DNA of 64,000 nt, taken from contig NZ_CBDDJZ010000001.1 of assembly GCF_965229915.1 (NCBI RefSeq), positions 1,922,001-1,986,000 of the forward strand. The letters are read 5' to 3'. A program made the position numbers and the translations under genes. Source of the stretch: Marinoscillum sp965229915. Lineage in GTDB: Bacteria > Bacteroidota > Bacteroidia > Cytophagales > Cyclobacteriaceae. This document shows positions 52,655-61,531 of this stretch, in pieces. The notes beneath the pieces were generated by a model. That model saw only the letters and a list, made by a program, of their open reading frames with translations. It searched no databases and was not told where the DNA came from. Numbering within the stretch: position 1 is the first letter of the stretch; each line of letters starts with the position of its first letter.

Positions 52655-52727
52655 GATTCGAACCCCCGGTACCTCGCGGTACAACGGTTTTCAAGACCGC
52701 CGCATTCGACCACTCTGCCACTCCTCT
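52643..52727 (-). tRNA. tRNA-Ser(UGA)
   Basis: Read on the minus strand the 85-base gene starts AGAGGAGTGGCAGAGTGG, pairs with CTCCTCT at the 3' end (discriminator G, no encoded CCA), and has an anticodon loop CTTGAAA with anticodon TGA at 52691-52693. A long variable arm (TACC-GCGA-GGTA) and a GGTTCGAATCC T loop make it a class II serine tRNA reading UCA. It is the integration site of the island. Confidence 0.96.
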
Positions 52728-52784
52728 AAGTAGTACTAGATTCGCTTGAAGTGAACATTAAAGGTTTTTATACCTTCAGGCGGT

Positions 52785-52830
52785 TCCGCCGCATTCGACG
52801 GGGACGCCAAGTCCACTCTGCCACTCCTCT
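52785..52830 (-). pseudogene. tRNA-Ser 5' fragment with a 14-base insertion
   Basis: CCGCCGCATTCGAC (52786-52799) and CACTCTGCCACTCCTCT (52814-52830) match the 5' half of the intact tRNA-Ser, but GGGGACGCCAAGTC is inserted between them, part of a small GGAC...GTCC palindrome. The left flank carries another palindrome, GGCGGTTCCGCC. No 3' half is present. Confidence 0.75.
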
Positions 52831-52970
52831 GTGTATTTGTAGTCTAACACCTATTCGGTGCTGCGTTTTGTTTTCAGAAGATCTTAAAACATTCCTGTTT
52901 CGACCACTCCCCCGATAGCTATCGGGGCTCCTCTGTGTATGTGATCTCACACCTATTTGGTGCTGCGTTC
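52831..52970. repeat. Direct repeat following each tRNA-Ser fragment
   Basis: GTGTATTTG...CTAACACCTATTCGGTGCTGCGTT (52831-52867) and GTGTATGTG...TCACACCTATTTGGTGCTGCGTT (52935-52969) are close copies, each directly beyond a CTCCTCT end. The fragment plus this spacer is thus a ~100-base duplicated unit. Confidence 0.7.
52899..52934 (-). pseudogene. Second tRNA-Ser 5' fragment, split by a palindrome
   Basis: TTCGACCACT and the end CTCCTCT (52928-52934) match the 5' end of the tRNA-Ser, but the middle is replaced by CCCCCGATAGCTATCGGGG, a perfect palindrome of a kind widespread in Bacteroidota intergenic DNA. Confidence 0.75.
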
Positions 52971-53094
52971 AATTCCAATCCATCACATATGTGCCGAATT
53001 GGATCGCAAAAATAGCGGATCAATTGAATCTGCCAAATCTAATCGCCAGATTTTTGTCTTTAATTCATTCGTCTACCGAACAATTTAGAAGCAC

Positions 53095-53340
53095 ATGCTG
53101 TTTTTGTGTTCTAGCAAACTAATGATTATGACATACGAGGCTACATGGATCATGCTTTTACTCACCAATTTATTTGGTGGGATCATGATTTTTGTGGTGC
53201 TCTACATTCTACGAACTGGCAAGCGAAAGCGCAAAATCATTACCTACTCCGACTGGCATGGACAAAAAGAAAATGGCCCCACCCTGGAGTTGCCAGAAGG
53301 AATAGTATTGCCGGATAGCAAAACAGAGACTAAAGCTTGA
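53095..53340 (+). CDS. Small single-span membrane protein
   Basis: This 81-aa product has one hydrophobic helix (WIMLLLTNLFGGIMIFVVLYIL) followed by a basic stretch (RTGKRKRKI) and a polar tail. ATGs at 53122 or 53128 give a shorter and perhaps better N-terminus (MTYEATWIM). The family is not recognised. It is the first gene beyond the tRNA, outside the island, and its end overlaps the convergent Gfo/Idh gene by 11 bases. Confidence 0.55.
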   Translation: MLFLCSSKLMIMTYEATWIMLLLTNLFGGIMIFVVLYILRTGKRKRKIITYSDWHGQKENGPTLELPEGIVLPDSKTETKA

Positions 53341-54361
53341 TCACTTTCCCTTGTTCAGCACTCTCAAACGCAGCATCTATCACCCGCATCACATTGATCC
53401 CATCTTCAGAAGAAACTGGCGCATCACACCCATTGCGGATGGCATCATATACGCCTTGATGAAAATCCATGTAATCCCCCCTTTCCGTGGGAATATACTT
53501 TCGTTCCTCTTCAGTATGTAACAACCCTTTAGCATCGTCGGGCTCAACTCCATATCGTTCATTATCAGGTTTTATTCCAGCTTTTAACTGGTCTTCCTGC
53601 ACATCAGCTCGGGACTTGTGCATAGTACCTCTGGTCCCATTGAGCACAAACCCTGGCAATTCTTCTTTAAAGAAGTAACCTCCATGCACATGCACTCTGG
53701 TCTTTTCGTATTTCAGCAGTATGTCAAAATAATCATCCACTTCGGAATGCTCACGTGTGATTCCTACATCTGCCAACACACTCACAGGCATCCCGAACAG
53801 AGTCAGCGCTTGATCAATGACGTGGGCGCCAAGATCCTTGATGATACCAGCCCCTGGGCTTGGCTTTTCTTTATGCGCCTTAGGGCTCAACTCTGGTCGC
53901 CAGCGATCAAAAGCTATCCTCGCTTCTACAATCTCTCCCAGCACTCCACTATCTAGCACACGCTTCACCGTTTTGAAGTCGCTATCCCATCGGCGATTTT
54001 GAAAGACACAGAGTTTTAATCCCTTAGATTTTGCTAACTCATGAAGCTCTACAGCCTCATCGGTAGTAGCTACGAATGCCTTTTCTACCACTGCATGCTT
54101 GCCTGCTTCCAGCACTTGCTTACAGTATTCGTAATGAGTGTAGGTAGGTGTGTTGACAATCACCAATTCAATGGACGAATCCTTCAGAATATCCTCGATA
54201 GAAGAAAAGGATTGAACGTAGGAGTAATCCTGCTGAATCAGCTTTTTGGAACGTTCCCACGAGCCAACCAATTCGAACCCGTCATGAAGATGCAAAAAAG
54301 GTGCGTGGAATACTTTTCCGGACATACCATAAGAAAGAAGGGCTGTTTTAATTGGCTGCAT
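53330..54361 (-). CDS. Gfo/Idh/MocA-family NAD(P)-dependent oxidoreductase
   Basis: At 343 aa it has a Rossmann N-terminus (TALLSYGMSGKVFHAPFLHL, a GxxGxxxHAP pattern as in scyllo-inositol dehydrogenases), VNTPTYTHYEYCKQVLEAGK, the substrate-loop VEKAFVAT in place of EKP, and IKDLGAHVIDQALTLFG with the catalytic Asp/His. It probably oxidises a sugar or cyclitol in the cytoplasm. The substrate is not determined. No operon partner is evident. Confidence 0.9.
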   Translation of the reverse strand: MQPIKTALLSYGMSGKVFHAPFLHLHDGFELVGSWERSKKLIQQDYSYVQSFSSIEDILKDSSIELVIVNTPTYTHYEYCKQVLEAGKHAVVEKAFVATTDEAVELHELAKSKGLKLCVFQNRRWDSDFKTVKRVLDSGVLGEIVEARIAFDRWRPELSPKAHKEKPSPGAGIIKDLGAHVIDQALTLFGMPVSVLADVGITREHSEVDDYFDILLKYEKTRVHVHGGYFFKEELPGFVLNGTRGTMHKSRADVQEDQLKAGIKPDNERYGVEPDDAKGLLHTEEERKYIPTERGDYMDFHQGVYDAIRNGCDAPVSSEDGINVMRVIDAAFESAEQGKVIKL

Positions 54362-54512
54362 AGCTGAATGTAAGTTTTATGGTGATCATGTATTTGGCCT
54401 TTTATCTCAAAAATTCTGGTTGATCCTAGTTATTACCCAGTCCATACATCTTTAAGTGTATACCCTGTCTACCGATACTAATTTTGAGTCATACAAAACT
54501 ACCTAAAAGAAA

Positions 54513-54881
54513 ATGTATCGAATTGAAGCCAATGTAGAAAGAAACCTTGTAGTACTTCATCTGGAAGGTTTTATGTCTGATGACGAGTTAAAAAGAGGTG
54601 CCGATGACCTAATCAATGAGGTAAACAAGCTGAAAGAAGGATTCATCGTCATCAATGATATTGCCAAGCTGAAACCTGCTAGCCAGGAAGGTGCAGAGCA
54701 CATAAAGAGAGCTCAATTGCACGTAGTTAAAGCTGGTGTGAGCCGAATCATACGGGTAACTGATAATCCGATCTCCAAAATGCAACTCAATAGAACTGCC
54801 AAATCAGCTGGCTACATCGCTGAGGAGGCCAAAAGCATGGAGGAGGCTTTTGCGATGGCCAACTCTCTGATTGAGGCTTAG
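54513..54881 (+). CDS. Small conserved STAS-like protein
   Basis: This 122-aa cytosolic protein has alternating strand and helix pattern: YRIEANVERNLVVLHLEGFM, FIVINDIAKLKPASQEGAEH, VSRIIRVTDNP, ending MEEAFAMANSLIEA. This recalls the SpoIIAA/STAS-like fold (phospholipid or anti-anti-sigma domains), but no phosphorylatable Ser motif is evident. It is alone and ends at a strong bidirectional terminator. Confidence 0.6.
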   Translation: MYRIEANVERNLVVLHLEGFMSDDELKRGADDLINEVNKLKEGFIVINDIAKLKPASQEGAEHIKRAQLHVVKAGVSRIIRVTDNPISKMQLNRTAKSAGYIAEEAKSMEEAFAMANSLIEA

Positions 54882-54924
54882 TATTCTGTTGAATCAAATA
54901 CTTCTTCATATATTATGTTTCTAA

Positions 54925-54957
54925 AAGGGCTAAGACGAAATGCTTAGCCCTTTTTTT
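54925..54957. terminator. Bidirectional intrinsic terminator
   Basis: AAGGGCTAAG and CTTAGCCCTT form a perfect 10-bp stem followed by seven T on the plus strand, with A bases on the other side. It lies between convergent genes 54513-54881 and 54961-57417. Confidence 0.88.
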
Positions 54958-54960
54958 AAG

Positions 54961-57417
54961 CTATTTGAAAATAACCTTTCTGATGAGGTTAGTATCTTCT
55001 CCAGCTATTCGAATCAGATAAATTCCCTCTTCAGCACGTACTGGCCTGAGGATTTCTGCTCGCTGACCTATCTCCTTAGAGAGAAGCTGTCTTCCAGACA
55101 AATCGGACACAACCAACCGTGCCTTTTCCAACCCCAGACTAGTCAGATCAACCACAAATGATTGAGAGATAGGATTTGGATAAACCAGGGCACCAGCCTC
55201 CTCAACAGCCTGTACATTGTCTACTAGTCGCGAACCGGAAGCATTGCCCCAGGTAAAAACTTCCCACCCGCCTATAGACGGCCGGTCACATATCATGGCT
55301 GACTGACCATTCTCAGAGGAAACGTATTGGTCTCCAAAGCCTCGTAGAGCCACCGTATTATTCCCAAGGTCTTCCCAATAGAAAGCTTCCCACCCAGAAA
55401 CAGCTGGACTGGTGCATGTCATGCCAGATTGTCCATTCTGGGAGTTTACGTACTGACCATTGCTGCCTTGAAGTGCTATCTGCCCGGAACCAACCGCCAC
55501 AACGGTAAACTGTTCCCATCCACCAACCGACTGCCTGTTGCAATTCATCGGAGACTGACCGTTTTCGGAACTCACATAGAGACCATTGTTGCCCTGAAGC
55601 CAGATTGTCTGTCCAATTGGCGCTCCGCCAGACACCGGAGTGATATTCAGCCAATTGAGATTGAACCCACCCGAGAGAATAGATAAAGCTATGTCCTGAT
55701 CTCCAGCATTTAGGCTAACTGTATGAGATACTGTAGTCCAGGACTGCCAGCCTCCAGTAGCTTGCACATCTACCGATCCGTACACAGATCCTCCTCCTAA
55801 TGATTCGATCTGAAGTGAACCACCACCATTGAGACTCGCCACCCGATAAGTCACATTGTATAGTCCAGAAGTTGGGATATTCACCCGATAGGCCATCCAG
55901 TCACCCGCATCCAGATATCCAACATTCTGCCCTCCACCTACATCCGTAGTAGATTCAGTTTGCACACCCAACATTTCGCAAAAGCTCTCGGCTTCAATAT
56001 TGCCGGAAGTGCTTTGAAAACTTCCTGTGCATCCGGCACTGGATGACCCAGAACATCCGCTTGTCCATGGTGCTGGCAAATCCTGAGTTACGGTGGCTAT
56101 AGTATTCGTATTTGGTATGCAGTTCTCAAACTTAATCATCTCCAATACGGTGGACATAGCACTGGCTCCGTCGGTGGGATAATTGCCTCCAATGCGCATC
56201 AAAGCCGCATTCTGACCTACATCGTGTCGCTTGTAGGTCCAGTGGCACCATCCTATGCCAGCATTGTCCAGCTTTTCGATGTTTTGTCTGAGCCATGAAT
56301 TGTTGTTTTCACCAGTCTCTCCCACCCACACGGGCACATTGTTGTTATCCCTGAAGGCAATCAGATTAGCCATCTTGTTGATTTGATTGGGGTTCGGATC
56401 AGCCACCCAATCATCTGCCGGATCTATCCAGTATCGATGCGCACTGTATACCAGCCCCCAATTAGGTGAGAATGTCCATGGCTCCATGTAGTCATAGTTG
56501 TTTCCCCAGCCATTGCCATGCACCATGATCATGTGGTTATCTCCATTGTTTCGGATAGTGGTAATGAGCCGCTGAGAAAGTGCATGAATCGCCTGTCCTC
56601 CGCCGGGCACATTGTTTGGCTCATTGATCAGCTCATAAAATGCAATGCGAGGTTCATTGAGATATCGCTCCGAAATACGATCCCAAAGTCGATCTGTTAC
56701 ATCCTGAAATACAGGGAACTGCCAGAGGTTATTCTCATGAAATATATCCGCTATGTTCTTATCACTACCCTGCCCACCGGGAGCAGCATGCAGGTCCAGC
56801 ATCACATACATGTCATTGGCCTCACACCAGTCCAGCAGTTTATCAATGATCTGAAACCCTTCCAAATTAGGGTCATTGAACAGCTGATCGTTGTTGTACC
56901 AAGTTTGAAGGGAATTTTTGTAGGTATCGTGTGCGTAGTTGATGTCAGTGATCACACTGTTGCGCACTGCGCGCTGTGCATCGGTAAGAAACAGTTCGTA
57001 ATGCATAGGCAGTCGAACGCTATTAAATCCCAGCGAAGCAATGTAATCGATATCTGCTTTGGTGATAAAATTGTCACGCCATTGCTGATAAAAGGCTTCT
57101 ACCTGCGCCATGGACTGGCCTTCGTTGAGGTATTGAAGTTTCATCTGCCACTGCGTCCCAGGGCATCCCGTGCAGCCTTGTGGGTTCAGCATGTATCCTT
57201 CCTGCAAGGCCCAGTTTCCCAGACCTACGGCCCTGAGAATCACGGGTTGACCCGTAGAAGCGTTGACTATTTGTGTACCCGAGGCTTCCAGCCAGCAGGA
57301 CTGAGCATCGGTCTGGTTGAAAAGAAATAAAATGATCAAGGCGCTGAGTAAATTGCGCAAGTGTTGCTTCAGAAACACGAGTGGTGTCCTGAAAATCCAG
57401 TTGTTGATTTTCATCAT
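54961..57417 (-). CDS. Secreted GH5 glucanase with CBM6, fascin-like repeats and T9SS tail
   Basis: The 818-aa secreted enzyme has a signal peptide, then a GH5 (cellulase-family) domain with FYELINEPN (acid/base Glu near residue 267) and VPVWVGETGE (nucleophile Glu near 365). A CBM6-type module follows at about 470-600 (GNIEAESFCEM, VGYLDAGDWMAYRV), then three beta-trefoil-like repeats (LYVSSENGQSPMNCNR, QYVNSQNGQSGMTCTS, QYVSSENGQSAMICDR), and a C-terminal type IX secretion tail (EEGIYLIRIAGEDTNLIRKV). The N-terminal GH5 part resembles exo-beta-glucanases. It is the last gene of the beta-glucan locus. Confidence 0.9.
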   Translation of the reverse strand: MMKINNWIFRTPLVFLKQHLRNLLSALIILFLFNQTDAQSCWLEASGTQIVNASTGQPVILRAVGLGNWALQEGYMLNPQGCTGCPGTQWQMKLQYLNEGQSMAQVEAFYQQWRDNFITKADIDYIASLGFNSVRLPMHYELFLTDAQRAVRNSVITDINYAHDTYKNSLQTWYNNDQLFNDPNLEGFQIIDKLLDWCEANDMYVMLDLHAAPGGQGSDKNIADIFHENNLWQFPVFQDVTDRLWDRISERYLNEPRIAFYELINEPNNVPGGGQAIHALSQRLITTIRNNGDNHMIMVHGNGWGNNYDYMEPWTFSPNWGLVYSAHRYWIDPADDWVADPNPNQINKMANLIAFRDNNNVPVWVGETGENNNSWLRQNIEKLDNAGIGWCHWTYKRHDVGQNAALMRIGGNYPTDGASAMSTVLEMIKFENCIPNTNTIATVTQDLPAPWTSGCSGSSSAGCTGSFQSTSGNIEAESFCEMLGVQTESTTDVGGGQNVGYLDAGDWMAYRVNIPTSGLYNVTYRVASLNGGGSLQIESLGGGSVYGSVDVQATGGWQSWTTVSHTVSLNAGDQDIALSILSGGFNLNWLNITPVSGGAPIGQTIWLQGNNGLYVSSENGQSPMNCNRQSVGGWEQFTVVAVGSGQIALQGSNGQYVNSQNGQSGMTCTSPAVSGWEAFYWEDLGNNTVALRGFGDQYVSSENGQSAMICDRPSIGGWEVFTWGNASGSRLVDNVQAVEEAGALVYPNPISQSFVVDLTSLGLEKARLVVSDLSGRQLLSKEIGQRAEILRPVRAEEGIYLIRIAGEDTNLIRKVIFK

Positions 57418-57467
57418 TTTTGTTGGTTTGGTTTAACAATAACTTCATCATGACGGAGTGTGATGAT

Positions 57468-57500
57468 GGGACCAAAGCAGCCGTCTGCCGCTTTGATCCC
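57468..57500 (-). other. Hairpin between GH30 and GH5 genes
   Basis: GGGACCAAAGCAG and CCGCTTTGATCCC form an imperfect stem. No T run follows on the minus strand, so it is more likely an RNA-stabilising or attenuating hairpin than a full terminator. Confidence 0.45.
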
Positions 57501-57613
57501 TAATATGAAGAAGTATGTCTTTAGGCACTGCGAGAGCCTCTCTTTGAGAGAAGCATCTTCTCCTCTACCCCACCAACCAACCGCTCAGGTCTCGTGGCCT
57601 TTCCTTTTAAACC

Positions 57614-59038
57614 TTAATACACAATTGTTTGAATTCCGTGTGCCGGAATTGCCAGCCTGACGGCTTGATCCATCACGTAGAGCTGGTAGTCTATATCGGT
57701 ATCACTTTGATTCATCACTACGGTTACGAGGCTGCCATCCTCATTTTCAAAACTCGTACTGAGAAGGTGGCTTCTGCTAGCTGCCGTACTCACACGGGTC
57801 GCGCCAGGCCTGATAAATCGTGAGAAATGCCCCAGGTAATAATAGATCGGTGTAATGATCAATTCATCGCTTCGAGTGTCGGCGTGAATGGGTGCGAAAC
57901 AGAAGTTGCCAACATGGTTAGGCCCTCCTCTTTCGTCCAGTAGAATATTCCAATCTGTCCAGGCCACAGTACCTGCGTTGAAATCATTAATGATGGACCG
58001 GCCGTAACGTTCAGCATTGGGCCAGAACTGATACTTTTCCGGATCAAAACGCTCTGCACATCCTTCAGTGAAAATGAGGTTCATTTCCGGATAGGCCTCC
58101 TTCACATTGGACAGGTTGTCAAACATAGGCAGTCCTCCCGCCCAGGTCTCGTACCAGTGAAAACCTATTCCCCAGATGTATTTTGCTGCCTCCGGATCTT
58201 CAAAGATGGTCATCGCCCGGTGACTAATCAGGTCACGGTTATGATCCCAAACAACAATCTTTTTATCACCCAGACCTTGCTGCTTCATAGTAGGGCCAAG
58301 GTGATTTTTCACAAAATCCCGCTCTTCTTCTGCGGTATAGATACAGGATTCCCAGGTTTGTTTGGCCATTGGCTCGTTTTGCACGGTAATACCCCATACC
58401 GGTATGTCCTGCTTCTCATATGCCTGGATAAATTTGGTGTAGTACAGCGCCCAGGATGAATAGAACTCAGGCTTCAGACTACCGCCCTGTAGCATGTGAT
58501 TGTTGGTTTTCATGAATGGTGGAGGACTCCATGGACTGGCATAGAACATAAAGTCCTCTCCAATTCTGGACTGTGCCAGACGGATCATGGGCACCCGATA
58601 CTCCAGGTCATGACTAATGTCAAAAGTGGATAGTTTTTTGTCTTCATTGGATACATAAGTGTAGCTACCGCTACTAAAATCACAGCTATGAATGTTGGTC
58701 CTGATTACGTTGTAGCCTATCCCATTCTTCTTGTCAAAATAAAGTTCCAGCAGTTTCTGTTGATTGGTAGATGAGAGCTTTGCAAACACTTCTGCACTAG
58801 CATCTGTAATGGCGCCACCTATCCCCAAGTGCGTCTGAAATTGCTTATTGGGATTTACGAATATGCTGATGGCCGACTCCACAGGCTGCTCAGCAAGACC
58901 AAATGCTACATCACCAACCCTTGTGAGCCGGAGCTCGGTATTTTCAGCGGTGGTGTATACGCTAGCTGTGCCTTGTTTTTGGGCTATTCCCAATGTGCCC
59001 AGAGATAATACGAAAACAGTTATGATAATTTTATTCAT
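57614..59038 (-). CDS. GH30-family beta-glucosidase/glucanase
   Basis: The 474-aa exported enzyme begins with signal peptide IIITVFVLSLGTLGIAQ. The GH30 TIM barrel has FQTHLGIGGAITDASAEVFA, YNVIRTNIHSCDFSSGSYTY, YASPWSPPPFMKTN, IPVWGITVQNEPMAKQ (acid/base Glu) and LIFTEGCAER (nucleophile Glu near residue 325). GH30 members of marine Bacteroidota act on beta-1,6-glucan branches or glucosyl bonds. It follows GH3 with a 33-base gap. ATG at 59038 is chosen. Confidence 0.9.
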   Translation of the reverse strand: MNKIIITVFVLSLGTLGIAQKQGTASVYTTAENTELRLTRVGDVAFGLAEQPVESAISIFVNPNKQFQTHLGIGGAITDASAEVFAKLSSTNQQKLLELYFDKKNGIGYNVIRTNIHSCDFSSGSYTYVSNEDKKLSTFDISHDLEYRVPMIRLAQSRIGEDFMFYASPWSPPPFMKTNNHMLQGGSLKPEFYSSWALYYTKFIQAYEKQDIPVWGITVQNEPMAKQTWESCIYTAEEERDFVKNHLGPTMKQQGLGDKKIVVWDHNRDLISHRAMTIFEDPEAAKYIWGIGFHWYETWAGGLPMFDNLSNVKEAYPEMNLIFTEGCAERFDPEKYQFWPNAERYGRSIINDFNAGTVAWTDWNILLDERGGPNHVGNFCFAPIHADTRSDELIITPIYYYLGHFSRFIRPGATRVSTAASRSHLLSTSFENEDGSLVTVVMNQSDTDIDYQLYVMDQAVRLAIPAHGIQTIVY

Positions 59039-59071
59039 GATGATTTCCAATCAGTATTTCTTCAGTATCCG

Positions 59072-61423
59072 CTACAGGACAGGTTTACTTTTCTGATAGA
59101 CATGCGTGGCTTCTACTTCAAAATCCGCTCTTAACCCGCCTATTTCTAATCCATATGTTCCCTTTTCCACACGCCAATCCAGATCTTTCCCTACAAACCC
59201 AAGCTCTCTGATGTCTACATCGAAAGTGACGGTAGTAGATTCACCCGGATCCAATGTCACTTTCTTAAAACCTCGTAAACGCTGAACATCTGGAGTAACG
59301 CTGGCATACTTATCAGAGATGAACAATTGGGAGACTTCCTTACCTGCTACCTGTCCGGTGTTAGACACCTTTACACTAACCTGTAATTCTTCCTCTGGAG
59401 AAAAAGAGTATGCAGATAATTCCAGGTCGCTGTATTCAAATGTGGTATAGCTCAGCCCATGACCGAATGGATATTGAATAGCAAAATCCGATTCATAGTC
59501 ATACATGCCCTCCATCTTGTTTTGTTCTTCGGAAGGCTTATGATCGTACGTAACGAGTGTGTTGGCAAACATCGGGTAGGTATAAGGCAGTTTACCACCT
59601 GGATTGGTTATTCCCAGCAGCGCATCCGCCAGCGCATCTCCTCCAAAGTTTCCAGGTAGGTAAATTTGAACGATAGCCTTCAACTGAGGCTCTATGTCTT
59701 TGATCAATCTTGGTCTACCTTCATTCAGCACCAATATCACTGGTTTTCCTGTCGCAATCATGGCTTCCGCCAATTGGACCTGAAGATTAGAAAGCTTTAA
59801 GTCGTGCAAGTCCCCTGGTTTCTCGGTATAGCTATTTTCTCCAAGACACAGAAGGATATAATCTACATCAGCCGCCTTTTGTGCTGCCTGCTCTATGCCT
59901 ATTTCTCTTTCCTGCCAATAGTTGCCTTGCTCATCATATGACACGCCTGGCGCATAAACGATATTTTGCGACCCCACCTTTTCAATCAAGGCCTCCAGAA
60001 TGGTATGATATTCTGAAGCAAATTCTTCCACTTTCTCACCCTGCCAGGAATAACTCCAGCCGCCATTTAGCGAGCGCATACTGTTGGCATTTGGACCAGT
60101 GATCAGTAGTTTACTGTTCCTCTTCAGTGGTAGCAGATTATCATCATTTTTAAGCAATGTGATTGCCTCCGAAGCTGCTTCATAGGCCTTTTTTTCAAAC
60201 TTTTCACTTGCGAAATCCGGATACTCCTTCGGATCGGCCACAGGCCGCTCAAACAACCCCAGGTCATCCTTCATAGTCAAAATCCTACGAACTGCATCAT
60301 CTATCCTCGCAATAGGTACTTCTCCCTCTCTGACCAGCTCCACCAGTGCCGTACAGAAGTTGTAGTCATATGGGATCATGGCCATGTCTATACCAGCATT
60401 AATGGCCATCTTGACCGCCTCTTTCGGCGAAGATGCAATTCGGTCACGGGAGTGAAGATTGTCTATATCCTTCCAGTCAGTCACCACCACTCCATCAAAA
60501 CCCAGTTCGGTTTTCAAAAGATCTGTGATGATACCCTTGCTGGCATGAACAGGCGTGCCATTGATCAACCCTGAGTTGATCATGACAGACTTGGCCCCCG
60601 CATCCACTGCATGCTTAAATGCAATTAGATGACGTTCTCTCAGCTCTATCTCGGGAATAAAGGCAGGTGTTCGGTCTTTACCTGAATAGGGAGTGGAATA
60701 CCCCAAAAAGTGTTTCAAGGTAGCTGCTACTCGTGTCCGATTAGATACGTCGTTGTTTTCTCCCTGGTAACCCAAAATCATCTGTCGGCCAAGAATACTC
60801 GCCAGGTAAGGATCTTCACCAAACGTTTCCCACATTCTAGGAAATCTCGGATCCCTCCCCAGATCTAACACAGGTGAGAAATTCCAGGGAATATTGGATG
60901 CTCTGGTTTCATAGGCCGTAATCTCCGCCGCAGCCCGGACCAGTTCAGGATTCCAGGTGGCAGCCATGGCTATTTGTTGGGGAAATAACGTGGCACCGGC
61001 TGTATAGGTGGTCCCATGAATGGCATCTATGCCATAGATAAGCGGAATTCCAAGCCGGGACTCGTTCACTGCAATCTGTTGCAACTGAGATATGATTTCG
61101 TGCCACTTTGCAACAGACCGGGCTCTGTTATTAGCCGTATTCAGGACAGACCCAACCTTATAGTTTAAGATCGCTTCTCGAGCCAGCGTCATGTCAAGCT
61201 GTAATGGTTCATGGCTCGAGTAAATATTTTCACCCTGTGTGATCACGTCCAGAGTAATCTGGGCCATTTGGCCGACTTTTTCTTCCAGAGTCATCTTAGA
61301 CAGGATGGCCTCTACTTTAGGTGTGGTGTTGATGAGCATGGATGCCTCCATTAGTCGACTATCCGGAGCAGAACAGGCAAAAGCAAGTATGGTTAAGCAA
61401 AACACTCTCAAATAATTCATCAT
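59072..61423 (-). CDS. GH3-family beta-glucosidase (BglX-like lipoprotein)
   Basis: About 783 aa, a lipoprotein (VFCLTILAFACSAPDS) with an N-terminal GH3 barrel (GIPLIYGIDAIHGTTYTAGA, WNFSPVLDLGRDPRFPRMWE, FDGVVVTDWKDIDNL with the nucleophile Asp), an alpha/beta C-terminal domain (LLITGPNANSMRSLNGGWSY) and a fibronectin-like end (YPFGHGLSYTTFEYSDLELS). It releases glucose from oligosaccharides in the periplasm. It lies between the PKD lipoprotein and GH30. An in-frame start at 61492 is possible, but the signal peptide supports a start near 61423. Confidence 0.93.
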   Translation of the reverse strand: MMNYLRVFCLTILAFACSAPDSRLMEASMLINTTPKVEAILSKMTLEEKVGQMAQITLDVITQGENIYSSHEPLQLDMTLAREAILNYKVGSVLNTANNRARSVAKWHEIISQLQQIAVNESRLGIPLIYGIDAIHGTTYTAGATLFPQQIAMAATWNPELVRAAAEITAYETRASNIPWNFSPVLDLGRDPRFPRMWETFGEDPYLASILGRQMILGYQGENNDVSNRTRVAATLKHFLGYSTPYSGKDRTPAFIPEIELRERHLIAFKHAVDAGAKSVMINSGLINGTPVHASKGIITDLLKTELGFDGVVVTDWKDIDNLHSRDRIASSPKEAVKMAINAGIDMAMIPYDYNFCTALVELVREGEVPIARIDDAVRRILTMKDDLGLFERPVADPKEYPDFASEKFEKKAYEAASEAITLLKNDDNLLPLKRNSKLLITGPNANSMRSLNGGWSYSWQGEKVEEFASEYHTILEALIEKVGSQNIVYAPGVSYDEQGNYWQEREIGIEQAAQKAADVDYILLCLGENSYTEKPGDLHDLKLSNLQVQLAEAMIATGKPVILVLNEGRPRLIKDIEPQLKAIVQIYLPGNFGGDALADALLGITNPGGKLPYTYPMFANTLVTYDHKPSEEQNKMEGMYDYESDFAIQYPFGHGLSYTTFEYSDLELSAYSFSPEEELQVSVKVSNTGQVAGKEVSQLFISDKYASVTPDVQRLRGFKKVTLDPGESTTVTFDVDIRELGFVGKDLDWRVEKGTYGLEIGGLRADFEVEATHVYQKSKPVL

Positions 61424-61483
61424 AATCCTTGTAGTGAGTTTTTTCGGGACAGCTCCCTGTATACTTTGAATTGATAAGTAAAA

Positions 61484-61515
61484 CAGGGTCATCAGGCCGT
61501 AACCTGATGACCCTG
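61484..61515 (-). terminator. Intrinsic terminator inside the glucan operon
   Basis: CAGGGTCATCAGG and CCTGATGACCCTG form a perfect 13-bp stem with a 6-base loop. On the minus strand it is followed by TTTTA. It sits after the PKD lipoprotein gene and before GH3, so it probably limits read-through into the enzyme genes. Confidence 0.82.
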
Positions 61516-61531
61516 GATTGATGGTTGGGAC

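Noticed and set aside
52480..52713. Minus-strand open frame running over the tRNA-Ser gene
   Set aside because: It overlaps an intact tRNA, its terminator and the attachment core, so it cannot be an independent gene.
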